This document shows, in pieces, positions 16,694 through 24,907 of a stretch of DNA of 45,253 nucleotides (position 1 is the stretch's first letter; every line of letters begins with the position of its first letter). The translations under genes and the position numbers were made by a program. Source of the stretch: Candidatus Gastranaerophilales bacterium (lineage in GTDB: Bacteria > Cyanobacteriota > Vampirovibrionia > Gastranaerophilales > Gastranaerophilaceae). Below the pieces are notes generated by a model. It was given only the letters and a program-made list of their open reading frames with translations, did not search any database and had not been told where the DNA came from. The stretch is taken from contig CALUTK010000007.1 of assembly GCA_944323675.1 (NCBI GenBank), positions 1 through 45,253 of the forward strand, in the 5' to 3' direction.

Positions 16694-17245
16694 CTAGAAC
16701 CAATCAATTAACGGGCGGATTTCACCGCATTCAAGCGAATATTTTTCCGCGGTTTTGCTTCGCAGGATTTTGTCTGTCCTTAAATCTTTTTTTACAGGAT
16801 TATTAAGATATACTGCACCGCCGGATTTATCAAAAACTTCCGCATAATTTAATCCCAGATTCGCACAATTCGGAAGTTTTACAGTATTATCCCCGCGCAG
16901 ATAGGCAAGTCCGAATACCCTGCAGACAATGCCCCTCCTCTCATATAACGCGCATTGCCCGTCGAGCAGAAAAGGACACTTATACAAAAATCTTTCGCCC
17001 TGAAAGTTACTTTTTGCAATCTTTAAGTCCGCAATGTTTTTTCTTATTCTGTCTTTTATATCTTTTGGAAGCTGCAAAAATCCATACATTAAATATTCTG
17101 CCTCCAGACGTGAAAACGGATATTCGCCTTCAATACAACAGTCTGTACAGCCCTTTTTGCACTTTATATATTTTTTTTGTTCGGAAAAATATCCCTGAAG
17201 CTCCCTATCAAATTCCTCAAGAAATTTTTCATACCGGTTAAGCAT
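16694..17245 (-). CDS. YkgJ-type cysteine-cluster protein
   Basis: The 183-residue protein has cysteines in the pattern CKKGCTDCC near residue 27-35, and CPFLLDGQCALYERRGIVC further down, characteristic of YkgJ/UPF0153 proteins that are predicted to chelate zinc or iron-sulfur. The cellular role is not known. Its ATG directly abuts the stop of the upstream ArnT-like gene (TAA then ATG), so the two are co-translated or co-transcribed. Ends converge with aroC. Confidence 0.85.
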   Translation of the reverse strand: MLNRYEKFLEEFDRELQGYFSEQKKYIKCKKGCTDCCIEGEYPFSRLEAEYLMYGFLQLPKDIKDRIRKNIADLKIAKSNFQGERFLYKCPFLLDGQCALYERRGIVCRVFGLAYLRGDNTVKLPNCANLGLNYAEVFDKSGGAVYLNNPVKKDLRTDKILRSKTAEKYSLECGEIRPLIDWF

Positions 17246-18925
17246 TTATTTTCCTCTTATAAGTACATATTTACGGCCTTCCAAAACGGTTTTGTATTTT
17301 AGACCCTGCCCGTATTTTTCAAGGTTCTTTTTCTTTATTGAAATTAAAGCGTCGTTTTGTTCAAGTTCTTCTTCCAGATTATCGCGCGTCATCTCGACAT
17401 CCTCAACATATACGATATGTGCGCCGTAATAATACAGAAGAGAATAACGTCTGTTATCCCCGAAAGATATTAATTGATCCTTTGTGTCACTGGCATATTT
17501 TGCAAATTCCATTAAATCGTTCTGCCCGAATTTGTAATCTATTAAAAAGAATTGTTTTGTGCAGAATGCAGAAACCAGAAGTGTAAAAATTACATATGTA
17601 AAAAATACCCCCCACGGTTTCTTTTTGAGCGCGCATATAATGCTTGAGGCGCCGCAAAATGCAACAAACCCTATACACATCCATTTTGCGCAATAGATAT
17701 CGTTGTACAGCCACTGCGGAAGAAAAAGCGGTGTAAAAAGTGCTGCAAACGACAGTATTAAACAAAATCCGCCCCATATGTATACTGAAATATTAATAGG
17801 TTTTTTGTACCTGCCTTCCTCAATATATCCTATCCACGCAAACGCCAGTATGCACGCTAGATGTACATAAACAGGCAGAATATATGTTATAAGTTTTGTA
17901 CTGGAAGCCGAGAAAAATAATATAGTAAATACAGCCGCAATCCAGTTTAATACTAAATATTTCTGGCTGTCATTCAGTCCGTTAAAATTAAACCTGAAAT
18001 TTTTGAAAATTGCAGGGCGGAAATTTTTAACCTTCACAATAATAAGAGCAATGGCAGACGCAATCCACGGAACCAGCCCCCAGATAAGATTTACGAAATA
18101 ATACCAGAAAGGGGCAGACCTATCAATATCGTTTGAGGTTAAAAACCTTGCAAGATGGTGTTTTATAATATATTCTTCATAAAATTCAGGATTATGGATT
18201 TTCAGCATTAACAAATGCCACGGCAGAACAATCAGCAGAAAAAAGCAAAGTCCGGCGAGAATATATTTAGGTTTAAGAGCGCTTTTGAGTTTATCTGCCG
18301 CCATGAGCGCAAAAAACATCACGCCGAAAGGCAGAACAAACCCCGGAATCCCCTTTGCCATAACAGCAAGTCCCGAAAATATGTAAAAAAGCCACACACA
18401 GAATTTTTTATTTTCCTCTTTGCAGAAGAATGTCAAAAATCCGCACATAATGGAAAATGCGACACAGGTCGATACAACAATATCCAGAATAGCGAACTTT
18501 GCAAGAATAACAAATTCAAAACATGTTGCAAGGATTAGTGAGGAGATTATACCATAGTTTCTAGAGACCACTTTTCTTCCGATAAAATAGGTTAAAAAGC
18601 AGGTCAGAGTGCCATATAAAGCGACAGGAAACCTTGCGGTAAATTCGTTAATTTTTCCGAAAAGTGCAAAAGAAATGCATTCACCCCAGAAAAATAAAGG
18701 CGGCTTTTCAAAGAAAAAATCATCATCCAGAACAAGTGTCATAAAATCTTTTGTATGAAACATATCTCTTGCCATAGAGACATATCTTGTTTCATCGACA
18801 TCCATAAGCGGATAGCTGCCTATATTATGAAAAAAAATAAAATAGAATAATATACTTAAACCCAAAACAGTAAACCATTCCGGGTGTTTTTTTACGAAAT
18901 CCAAACTGCGTGTAAACACATTCAT
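17246..18925 (-). CDS. ArnT-like polyprenyl-linked sugar glycosyltransferase
   Basis: The 559-residue polytopic protein has about eleven hydrophobic segments and the characteristic acidic loop DVDETRYVSMARDM, followed by FFFEKPPLFFWGE, close to the periplasmic entry loop of ArnT (GT83/PMT family). Such enzymes transfer a sugar from undecaprenyl phosphate to a lipid or protein acceptor at the outer face of the inner membrane; the donor is unknown. SD AGGGAGAG precedes the ATG. It is followed on the same strand by the YkgJ-type gene. No other arn gene is present in the window. Confidence 0.85.
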   Translation of the reverse strand: MNVFTRSLDFVKKHPEWFTVLGLSILFYFIFFHNIGSYPLMDVDETRYVSMARDMFHTKDFMTLVLDDDFFFEKPPLFFWGECISFALFGKINEFTARFPVALYGTLTCFLTYFIGRKVVSRNYGIISSLILATCFEFVILAKFAILDIVVSTCVAFSIMCGFLTFFCKEENKKFCVWLFYIFSGLAVMAKGIPGFVLPFGVMFFALMAADKLKSALKPKYILAGLCFFLLIVLPWHLLMLKIHNPEFYEEYIIKHHLARFLTSNDIDRSAPFWYYFVNLIWGLVPWIASAIALIIVKVKNFRPAIFKNFRFNFNGLNDSQKYLVLNWIAAVFTILFFSASSTKLITYILPVYVHLACILAFAWIGYIEEGRYKKPINISVYIWGGFCLILSFAALFTPLFLPQWLYNDIYCAKWMCIGFVAFCGASSIICALKKKPWGVFFTYVIFTLLVSAFCTKQFFLIDYKFGQNDLMEFAKYASDTKDQLISFGDNRRYSLLYYYGAHIVYVEDVEMTRDNLEEELEQNDALISIKKKNLEKYGQGLKYKTVLEGRKYVLIRGK

Positions 18926-19028
18926 TATTTATCTCTCCCTAATCTTACATTCAGGAAAAAATATACCATAAAAATTCTTACGTCGCAAAACAGTCCTTAT
19001 AATAAAAGCCGTAAAAATACAGGTAAAA

Positions 19029-19667
19029 TTAATTTGCTTCTTTTAAGACCGCGATAGTCTGTTCAATTTCATCTTTCAAATACCGGAGCTGTTCATTAAT
19101 ATTGTTTTCATTATAAATATATCCGGTACCGGTATAAGCCAGATATGGACTGTATTTTTCAGCTTCCGTCCGGAGCTGTGCCACGGTATTTGCGTGGAGT
19201 CTCAAATCCATCAGTTTTTGAAAAGAAATATAACTGCTTTCGGGTTTGCCCTCATATTTTTCTCTGAAATAGTCTGCGTTTTTGGTAAAGAAATATACCC
19301 GCGAGGCAAAAAGCTGAACATTTTCATTAGCTTCAATTGAATCGTAAATTTTTTCAAGCATATCAATAAATTCTGTAATATCGTTCAGGTACGGAGAACT
19401 TTTATCCTGTTTAAGTATAATATTTACAAATGCAGGATTGTCGCGCGGAACAGGCTTAATTTCATTTTCGGAATTAAATTTTTTTGTTTTTTCAAAAGTC
19501 GGCTTAACCTGAGAAGCTTCCGACGCGTGAAAACTTTTAGTTACATCAGGAAGGGTTCCGACATAGCCCTGATTTTCAAAGAGTTCCTGATTTTTGTAGT
19601 TAAAAAACGCAAAAGCAGGAGCGTGGAAAAGAGAGATTATTAAACATAAAATCCAAAACTTTTTCAT
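19029..19667 (-). CDS. Secreted helical protein of unknown function
   Basis: The 212-residue protein begins with a signal peptide (MKKFWILCLIISLFHAPAFA) and continues as a soluble mostly helical domain without cysteine. I recognise no family. TATAAT lies 7 nt before the ATG on the minus strand and there is no ribosome site, suggesting leaderless translation. It sits about 100 bp upstream (in transcription order) of the ArnT-like gene, so an envelope role is plausible. Confidence 0.78.
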   Translation of the reverse strand: MKKFWILCLIISLFHAPAFAFFNYKNQELFENQGYVGTLPDVTKSFHASEASQVKPTFEKTKKFNSENEIKPVPRDNPAFVNIILKQDKSSPYLNDITEFIDMLEKIYDSIEANENVQLFASRVYFFTKNADYFREKYEGKPESSYISFQKLMDLRLHANTVAQLRTEAEKYSPYLAYTGTGYIYNENNINEQLRYLKDEIEQTIAVLKEAN

Positions 19668-19864
19668 ACAAATTATTATAATGTTTTATACGCAAAAATC
19701 ATCATTTATAATATGGAAATCTAAGTTTTTTCAGGGGCAGTGGTTGGGGTGAAGCCTAAATTTTTCAGGAAGTATAGGTAAAACTGATTGAGATGTATGT
19801 TAATCAAATTTTAAGCTATGGAGAATTACTGGAGCGACAAAGCAGGCCTTTTCTCAGTTTTTTA

Positions 19865-20278
19865 TTAAGCTATACTTTCCTGTTCAGTTTTATTCATAGG
19901 GTTCCACTCATCAGTGAGGTTATTTTTTATAATATTCTGATAATAATTTTCTTTGTATTCGAGCAAATCAAGCTGTTTTTGTAAATCCTTCATCTGCTGT
20001 TCTGCTTTTGCTTTTGTGTTTTTTATAATATCAAATCTTTCTTGAACCGTTGAATCTCCCATAAGACAAAGGTCTATATATTTTTTTATTGCTTTATTTT
20101 CGGTTCCGACGCTTCTCAAACATTTTACAATCCTTACCCAGCCTAAATCGTTTTCCGAAAACAACCGAACATTATTTTCATTCCTTTTTATAAAAGGGAA
20201 AAGTCCACTTTTTGCCCAAAAGCGTAATGTGTGTTCTGATATATCCATTTTTTCGGCAACTTCTTTTATTGTGTACAT
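19865..20278 (-). CDS. MerR-family transcriptional regulator
   Basis: The 137-residue protein starts with the MerR winged helix (MYTIKEVAEKMDISEHTLRFW, residues 1-40), followed by a coiled-coil linker in about 75-115 and no evident effector domain, as in small MerR regulators. SD AGGAGG lies 5 nt before the ATG at 20278; the frame is open further upstream but without a ribosome site. It lies 30 bp after the stop of the upstream unknown gene, so the two may be co-transcribed. Target and inducer are unknown. Confidence 0.9.
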   Translation of the reverse strand: MYTIKEVAEKMDISEHTLRFWAKSGLFPFIKRNENNVRLFSENDLGWVRIVKCLRSVGTENKAIKKYIDLCLMGDSTVQERFDIIKNTKAKAEQQMKDLQKQLDLLEYKENYYQNIIKNNLTDEWNPMNKTEQESIA

Positions 20279-20309
20279 AACTGCCTCCTGTAGATATTTT
20301 AACACAAAA

Positions 20310-21326
20310 CTATGAATGTTTTTCTATATATTTGTCGACTTTTTCCGCTATGTAGGTTGAGAACATCGGGAGAATTCCGTAATATATTGCGGCAAATATT
20401 AATGCAGGACGAAGTATATTTATACCTTCAATGTATTTATGGAGTTTCGGGTCGTGTTTGTTGATTTCCGAGAAAGTTTTTATAAAGCAGCCTGTTTTAT
20501 TTTTTATTACGAGGTCGATTCCGTAGCCTCCGAAAAGCGTTATTGCGGTTGATATTACGTTATTGTAAATGAGTGCTTTTTTACGGTTTTCTTTTATCCT
20601 GTCGCTCTTTTCGGTGCGCCAGGCAAATGCGGAAGTCAGCAATATATCAGTAGCTGCTGTCATATGTTTTGCTATATCTTTTTCTTTATCGGCATTTCGT
20701 ATGGCAAATTTTTGCAGATATTTGTTATCCAGAATTTTTCCGGCACTTTTGCTCAAACCTTCCTGTAATGCTCCTGAAAACGGAATTTTTTTGCTGTTTA
20801 TAATCTGGATATTGTCAGAATTATTTTTAACACTGAGGGTTTCCTGTATTTTTTGTTTTCTGTTATTAAAGATATTATCCATAATCACAGGAATCAGTGC
20901 GATAGTAAGAACAGATTTTGGAATTGCCATAAAAAAACCTGTTCCGAGTTTAATCATCTGGGAGGCAAGTTTGTAGCTTTTAGATTTTATTAAATTATCC
21001 GCTCCGTTTTTGAGGGTGTTAATGGTTTCTTTTTTTAGATATTTTTCTGGATTTTTATCAATTCTTTTTACGGCGTTTTCTATAGGGAGAGCTATTGCTT
21101 CTACCATCCCGAATTTGATAAGCCCTGAGCAGAGAGAATTTGCGACCGCATATTGTTTATTTTCTTTTTCAACATCGGGCGTTGAAAGAATTGCCAATGG
21201 TCTTACGGTCATTGACATCAAAAGAGAAGTTCCGGCAGCAAACGAGGTTCCGTGCTCGGAAATTTTCTCCAATCCCTTCAAGAGAGTCTTATTATTCAAA
21301 AATCGGCTTACATTTTGTATACGCAT
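20310..21326 (-). CDS. Lineage-specific membrane-associated protein
   Basis: The 338-residue protein has several hydrophobic helices, including about 130-155 and two near the C-terminus (about 240-335). It lacks a signal peptide and any catalytic motif I recognise. A related-looking but shorter protein lies at 41272-41862. On the minus strand TACTAT sits about 6 nt before the ATG with no SD. It is divergent from pnuC with 46 bp between start codons. Confidence 0.75.
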   Translation of the reverse strand: MRIQNVSRFLNNKTLLKGLEKISEHGTSFAAGTSLLMSMTVRPLAILSTPDVEKENKQYAVANSLCSGLIKFGMVEAIALPIENAVKRIDKNPEKYLKKETINTLKNGADNLIKSKSYKLASQMIKLGTGFFMAIPKSVLTIALIPVIMDNIFNNRKQKIQETLSVKNNSDNIQIINSKKIPFSGALQEGLSKSAGKILDNKYLQKFAIRNADKEKDIAKHMTAATDILLTSAFAWRTEKSDRIKENRKKALIYNNVISTAITLFGGYGIDLVIKNKTGCFIKTFSEINKHDPKLHKYIEGINILRPALIFAAIYYGILPMFSTYIAEKVDKYIEKHS

Positions 21327-21372
21327 TTATCTATAGTAGACAACACACAAAGAAAAAAGTAAAATAAATTTA

Positions 21373-22071
21373 ATGAAAGTGAAAGAATTTATAAAAAATG
21401 AACTTAGCGGCTGGGGAAAGTGTGAACGTATAATTTTCCCGCTGGAAATTCTTCTTATAATATGTATATCATTCATAATCGGCGACAGTAAAGTTGCACT
21501 GGTGTCTGCTGTTTGCGGCATTATGTACACAATTTTTGCGGGGAAAGGTAAAATCTCCTGTTATATTTTTGGTCTCACGGGGACTATGTGCTATGCTTTT
21601 ATAGCGTTTCAAAACCATCTTTACGGTAACCTTTTTCTTTATATGTTATATTATTTTCCGATGCAGGTGGTGGGAATTTTTAAATGGAAAAAACACCTTC
21701 AGAAGGAAAAACAGGAAATTATAAAAACTAAATTAAAACCTCTTGAGCGCTGGATATTTTTTGCAATTACCTTTGCAATATCGCTTATTGCGGCATTAGT
21801 CCTGAAAAAGACCGGAGGTGCATCCCCTTTTATGGACGCGTTTACGACAGTATTTTCAATTGCGGGTCTGATACTTACGATAAAACGTGCTATTGAACAG
21901 TGGTACATATGGATAATAGTTAACGGTCTCTCTGCTGTCATGTGGATTAGCGCCTATTTTAACGGTTCAAACTGCTTTGCGACGGTTCTAATGTGGGTGA
22001 CATATTTTGTGCTTGCATTTTATTTTTTATATACGTGGACAAGAGATATTCACGAAAATACAGTAAAATAA
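21373..22071 (+). CDS. pnuC: Nicotinamide riboside transporter PnuC
   Basis: The 232-residue protein has about seven to eight membrane helices and fits the PnuC pattern: YLYMLYYFPMQVVGIFKWKKH in the middle and W-Y-I-W-I-I-V-N near 178, ending in a charged tail (YTWTRDIHE). PnuC proteins move nicotinamide riboside by facilitated diffusion; phosphorylation in the cytoplasm traps it. Possible leaderless start: TAAAAT about 7 nt before the ATG and no SD. A kinase partner (NadR) is not in the window. Confidence 0.87.
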   Translation: MKVKEFIKNELSGWGKCERIIFPLEILLIICISFIIGDSKVALVSAVCGIMYTIFAGKGKISCYIFGLTGTMCYAFIAFQNHLYGNLFLYMLYYFPMQVVGIFKWKKHLQKEKQEIIKTKLKPLERWIFFAITFAISLIAALVLKKTGGASPFMDAFTTVFSIAGLILTIKRAIEQWYIWIIVNGLSAVMWISAYFNGSNCFATVLMWVTYFVLAFYFLYTWTRDIHENTVK

Positions 22072-22101
22072 AATCAAATAGTGGGGGATTTGCTCAATAC
22101 T

Positions 22102-23091
22102 TCAACTTTCACTTTCTATATGACAAGTAATACAAGTCTGTTTTAATGACATAATCTTTTCATAAGATTTCTCTATTTTTTCAAAAAGTTCAACCTCGTT
22201 TTTAGCTTTTTTTGCAATGTATTCAATTGACTCAATCACATCAGGTGTGGAATTTCGGTGGATAAACATATTTAAGCCGGCTCTGATACCTTTTTCAATT
22301 GCTGCAGAAAGCCCGAATTGCGAAACGCCCTTCATCATCATATCGTCTGAAATTATAACGCCTTTGAAACCTAAATCTCCACGCAAATAAGAGATTGCAT
22401 TCCTGCTTAAACTTGCCGGAATAACTTCTTTATCAAAACAGGTACAGTGAAGATGTGCCGCCATAACCATTTCTATCCCGTCTTTTACTGCTGCGGCAAA
22501 CGGAGCGATATGATATTTTTCCATCTCTTCAAGACTTAAATCAATACGCGGAAGTGTCAAATGGCTGTCGGCGTTCGCATCGCCGTGACCGGGGTAGTGT
22601 TTGACGCACGGCATAATCCCGTTTTTGCGGTAAGCTTCACAGACAATTCTGCTGCCCATTATTACATCTTCCGGTTTATCAGAAAAAGCGCGCTCGCCGA
22701 TAATAGGATTTGCAGGATTCGTATTTACATCAATACAGGGGGCAAAGTTAAGATTTATCCCGTAACTTTTCAATTCCCGTGCAATCTCATCCGTCTGCTT
22801 ACGCAAAAAATCTCCCCCTTTTTCAAAGGCAAATTTTGCTGACAAATATTTTTTACCATTATGAATATTTTCTGTCCGCTCAACCCTGCCGCCCTCCTGG
22901 TCAATAGAAAGAAACGGCGGAACCTTTGCAAAAGATTTTATGCCGGACGTCATTTCTCGGAATTGTTCTTCGGATTTTATATCTTTAGTGAAAAAAATTA
23001 TGCCCCCGAGCCCTTCTTTCAGCGCCTTTTTATACCCGCCGCCTTCAAGCCCCAGAATAAACATTTGATAAAGTTTTTCTCTTATCTCCAT
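22102..23091 (-). CDS. nagZ: Beta-N-acetylglucosaminidase (family 3)
   Basis: The 329-residue protein carries the NagZ signature KHYPGHGDANADSHLTLPRI (residues about 163-182) with the catalytic His/Asp pair, plus FLSIDQEGGRVERTE near the N-terminus and ISDDMMMKG around 247-255 holding the nucleophile aspartate. The enzyme releases GlcNAc from muropeptides during peptidoglycan recycling. The ATG follows directly after the stop of the upstream unknown gene (23092), so the two form a translationally coupled pair. Confidence 0.93.
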   Translation of the reverse strand: MEIREKLYQMFILGLEGGGYKKALKEGLGGIIFFTKDIKSEEQFREMTSGIKSFAKVPPFLSIDQEGGRVERTENIHNGKKYLSAKFAFEKGGDFLRKQTDEIARELKSYGINLNFAPCIDVNTNPANPIIGERAFSDKPEDVIMGSRIVCEAYRKNGIMPCVKHYPGHGDANADSHLTLPRIDLSLEEMEKYHIAPFAAAVKDGIEMVMAAHLHCTCFDKEVIPASLSRNAISYLRGDLGFKGVIISDDMMMKGVSQFGLSAAIEKGIRAGLNMFIHRNSTPDVIESIEYIAKKAKNEVELFEKIEKSYEKIMSLKQTCITCHIESES

Positions 23092-23670
23092 TTACAAAAT
23101 CTCACTGTAAAAATCATATAACGCCGGAAGATTTCCGCTCGCAACAACTTCTTCTATCTCTTTAATTATTGCTTCAGGATTTTTTAACTCCTTAAAATTC
23201 GCCGGAAGCTTTATGTCATCCGTCATTTTGAGTTCTGTAAAGCCTTTATTTTCAATAAGAAAAGCCTTGTAATTCCTTAAAATATCCATCTTTTTTTCGT
23301 CTGGAATAAAGTCTTTACCGGTATAATACTTCACATCCCGCGGCAGGTATTCATAATAAGATGATACAAAATTAACCTCAGATACGGTTTCTTCCTCATT
23401 GTATTCAGAGCCGCAGCAGAAATTATTCAAAATAGGTTTGCCTTTGATAGTCTTAACAGCAGCAGCCCAGAGCATACAGCCTAAGTAAAATGCAATATAG
23501 TCATCAAATAATTTTATCAATTTCGGATAAAACATCTTAAAATGATTCTTTTTTTGCCCGAAATTTTTATAACGGTCAATCGAGTCATAAAGATATTCAA
23601 TATTCGGTATGAAAGCAGAAATGTGGGCAACGAACCCCGGATCAAACTGTACTCCTTCTTCAAAATTCAT
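23092..23670 (-). CDS. Hypothetical soluble protein upstream of nagZ
   Basis: The 192-residue protein is not recognised. It is soluble, mostly helical, aromatic-rich and has no signal peptide; two adjacent cysteines (N-F-C-C-G-S) occur around residue 84-88. Its stop directly abuts the nagZ start and it follows the hydrolase gene at 23687 by 16 bp, so all three are likely one transcription unit. Confidence 0.75.
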   Translation of the reverse strand: MNFEEGVQFDPGFVAHISAFIPNIEYLYDSIDRYKNFGQKKNHFKMFYPKLIKLFDDYIAFYLGCMLWAAAVKTIKGKPILNNFCCGSEYNEEETVSEVNFVSSYYEYLPRDVKYYTGKDFIPDEKKMDILRNYKAFLIENKGFTELKMTDDIKLPANFKELKNPEAIIKEIEEVVASGNLPALYDFYSEIL

Positions 23671-23686
23671 TTTTCTTATCTCCTTT

Positions 23687-24853
23687 TTATAAATCTTCTT
23701 TTTCAGTATCGTTATTTAAAGATTGCTGCATAAATTTATATCCGTCAACAAAGGATTTTGCAACTGCTTTAGAGAAAATTTTTCTTGCCGACCAGTATGA
23801 AGTGTGGGCGAGAAGAAATGTTCTCATACTCCATACCGTCGAATTATCGTATACAAAACCTTTCGGATTAATTATATCAATCTTAGCTTTTTCGGAAAGT
23901 TCAGACGGTTTAAGGTTTCTTGTTGTCGGAAATCCCATCGGATCTTCTTTAAAATTAACCGTCAGCATAAAGAAGTCATGTTCCAGTATATATTTGAGCA
24001 TAAACCTGTTATAGTACGTGAGTTCATAATCAGGATCTGCAATATCTGAATAAAAAAGCACCAGAGGACTTGCGAAATTAACAATCCCGCGGACAGCATT
24101 TTCAGGGATACATGCGGCATCAGTATATTCATCAAGTTTAAGATATGCTTTTTTAAATTTTTCTATATCAGGGATAAATCTCAAACGTCCGTCAGAGGTT
24201 ACAGCACCTATTCCGGCCTTTGAAATTGCTGAAATACAGGAATTTTTCCGCGGGTTTTGAAGTATAAAATTCCTGATATTGTCGTCAACTTTTTCAGATT
24301 TCATTAAATCAGGCGCATTAAGATAAGGAAGCTTGTTGAAAAGATATTCGTAAGTAATAAAACTTCCTGCAGAATATCCGAAAAGTACAACCTTATTTCC
24401 CTGTGTATATTCATTCATCACGGTTTTATGCAAATCTTCAACTATAGGCAGCATATGATGGGATTTTTGAACCCAGATTGCATCATGCAAACAGCTTGCA
24501 AGCAGTGAGCGGACTCCATAAGCAATTGTCGGACTGAACGCTTTTGATAAATCAAGCTGCTGTTCAACAAATTCCAAATCAGCCTTACTCTTATCTCCCC
24601 AGAAGAATATTCTTGCATCAGGGTTTATGGCATATTCACCGTTTTTCAAAAATAATGACGCGGCTTCTTCATTATCCTCAAAACTCTTTTTCATAACCGG
24701 ATGAAGTTTCGTAACCCCTTTTTCAAACCAGTTTTTCATTTTTTCATTATTGTTATTGGAACCGTTTATATAAACGAAACTCATGTTCTCCCGTGCAAAA
24801 GAGACTCCCTGTAGCAGTATTAACGCCCCGATTAAAAATAAAATCTTTTTCAT
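23687..24853 (-). CDS. Secreted alpha/beta-hydrolase-like protein
   Basis: The 388-residue protein has a signal peptide (MKKILFLIGALILLQGVSFA) and the nucleophile elbow motif GYSAGS at about residues 160-165. This is the GxSxG signature of alpha/beta hydrolases such as lipases or esterases. A catalytic Asp/His pair is not obvious by eye. The substrate is unknown. TAATAT lies 6 nt before the ATG on the minus strand with no SD, and the divergent HNH gene starts 55 bp away with a comparable arrangement. It is the first gene of the nagZ unit. Confidence 0.82.
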   Translation of the reverse strand: MKKILFLIGALILLQGVSFARENMSFVYINGSNNNNEKMKNWFEKGVTKLHPVMKKSFEDNEEAASLFLKNGEYAINPDARIFFWGDKSKADLEFVEQQLDLSKAFSPTIAYGVRSLLASCLHDAIWVQKSHHMLPIVEDLHKTVMNEYTQGNKVVLFGYSAGSFITYEYLFNKLPYLNAPDLMKSEKVDDNIRNFILQNPRKNSCISAISKAGIGAVTSDGRLRFIPDIEKFKKAYLKLDEYTDAACIPENAVRGIVNFASPLVLFYSDIADPDYELTYYNRFMLKYILEHDFFMLTVNFKEDPMGFPTTRNLKPSELSEKAKIDIINPKGFVYDNSTVWSMRTFLLAHTSYWSARKIFSKAVAKSFVDGYKFMQQSLNNDTEKEDL

Positions 24854-24907
24854 AACAAAATATTACCACAAATAGCAAAAAATTTATTTTCGGGGTTTAA
24901 TAGTTTT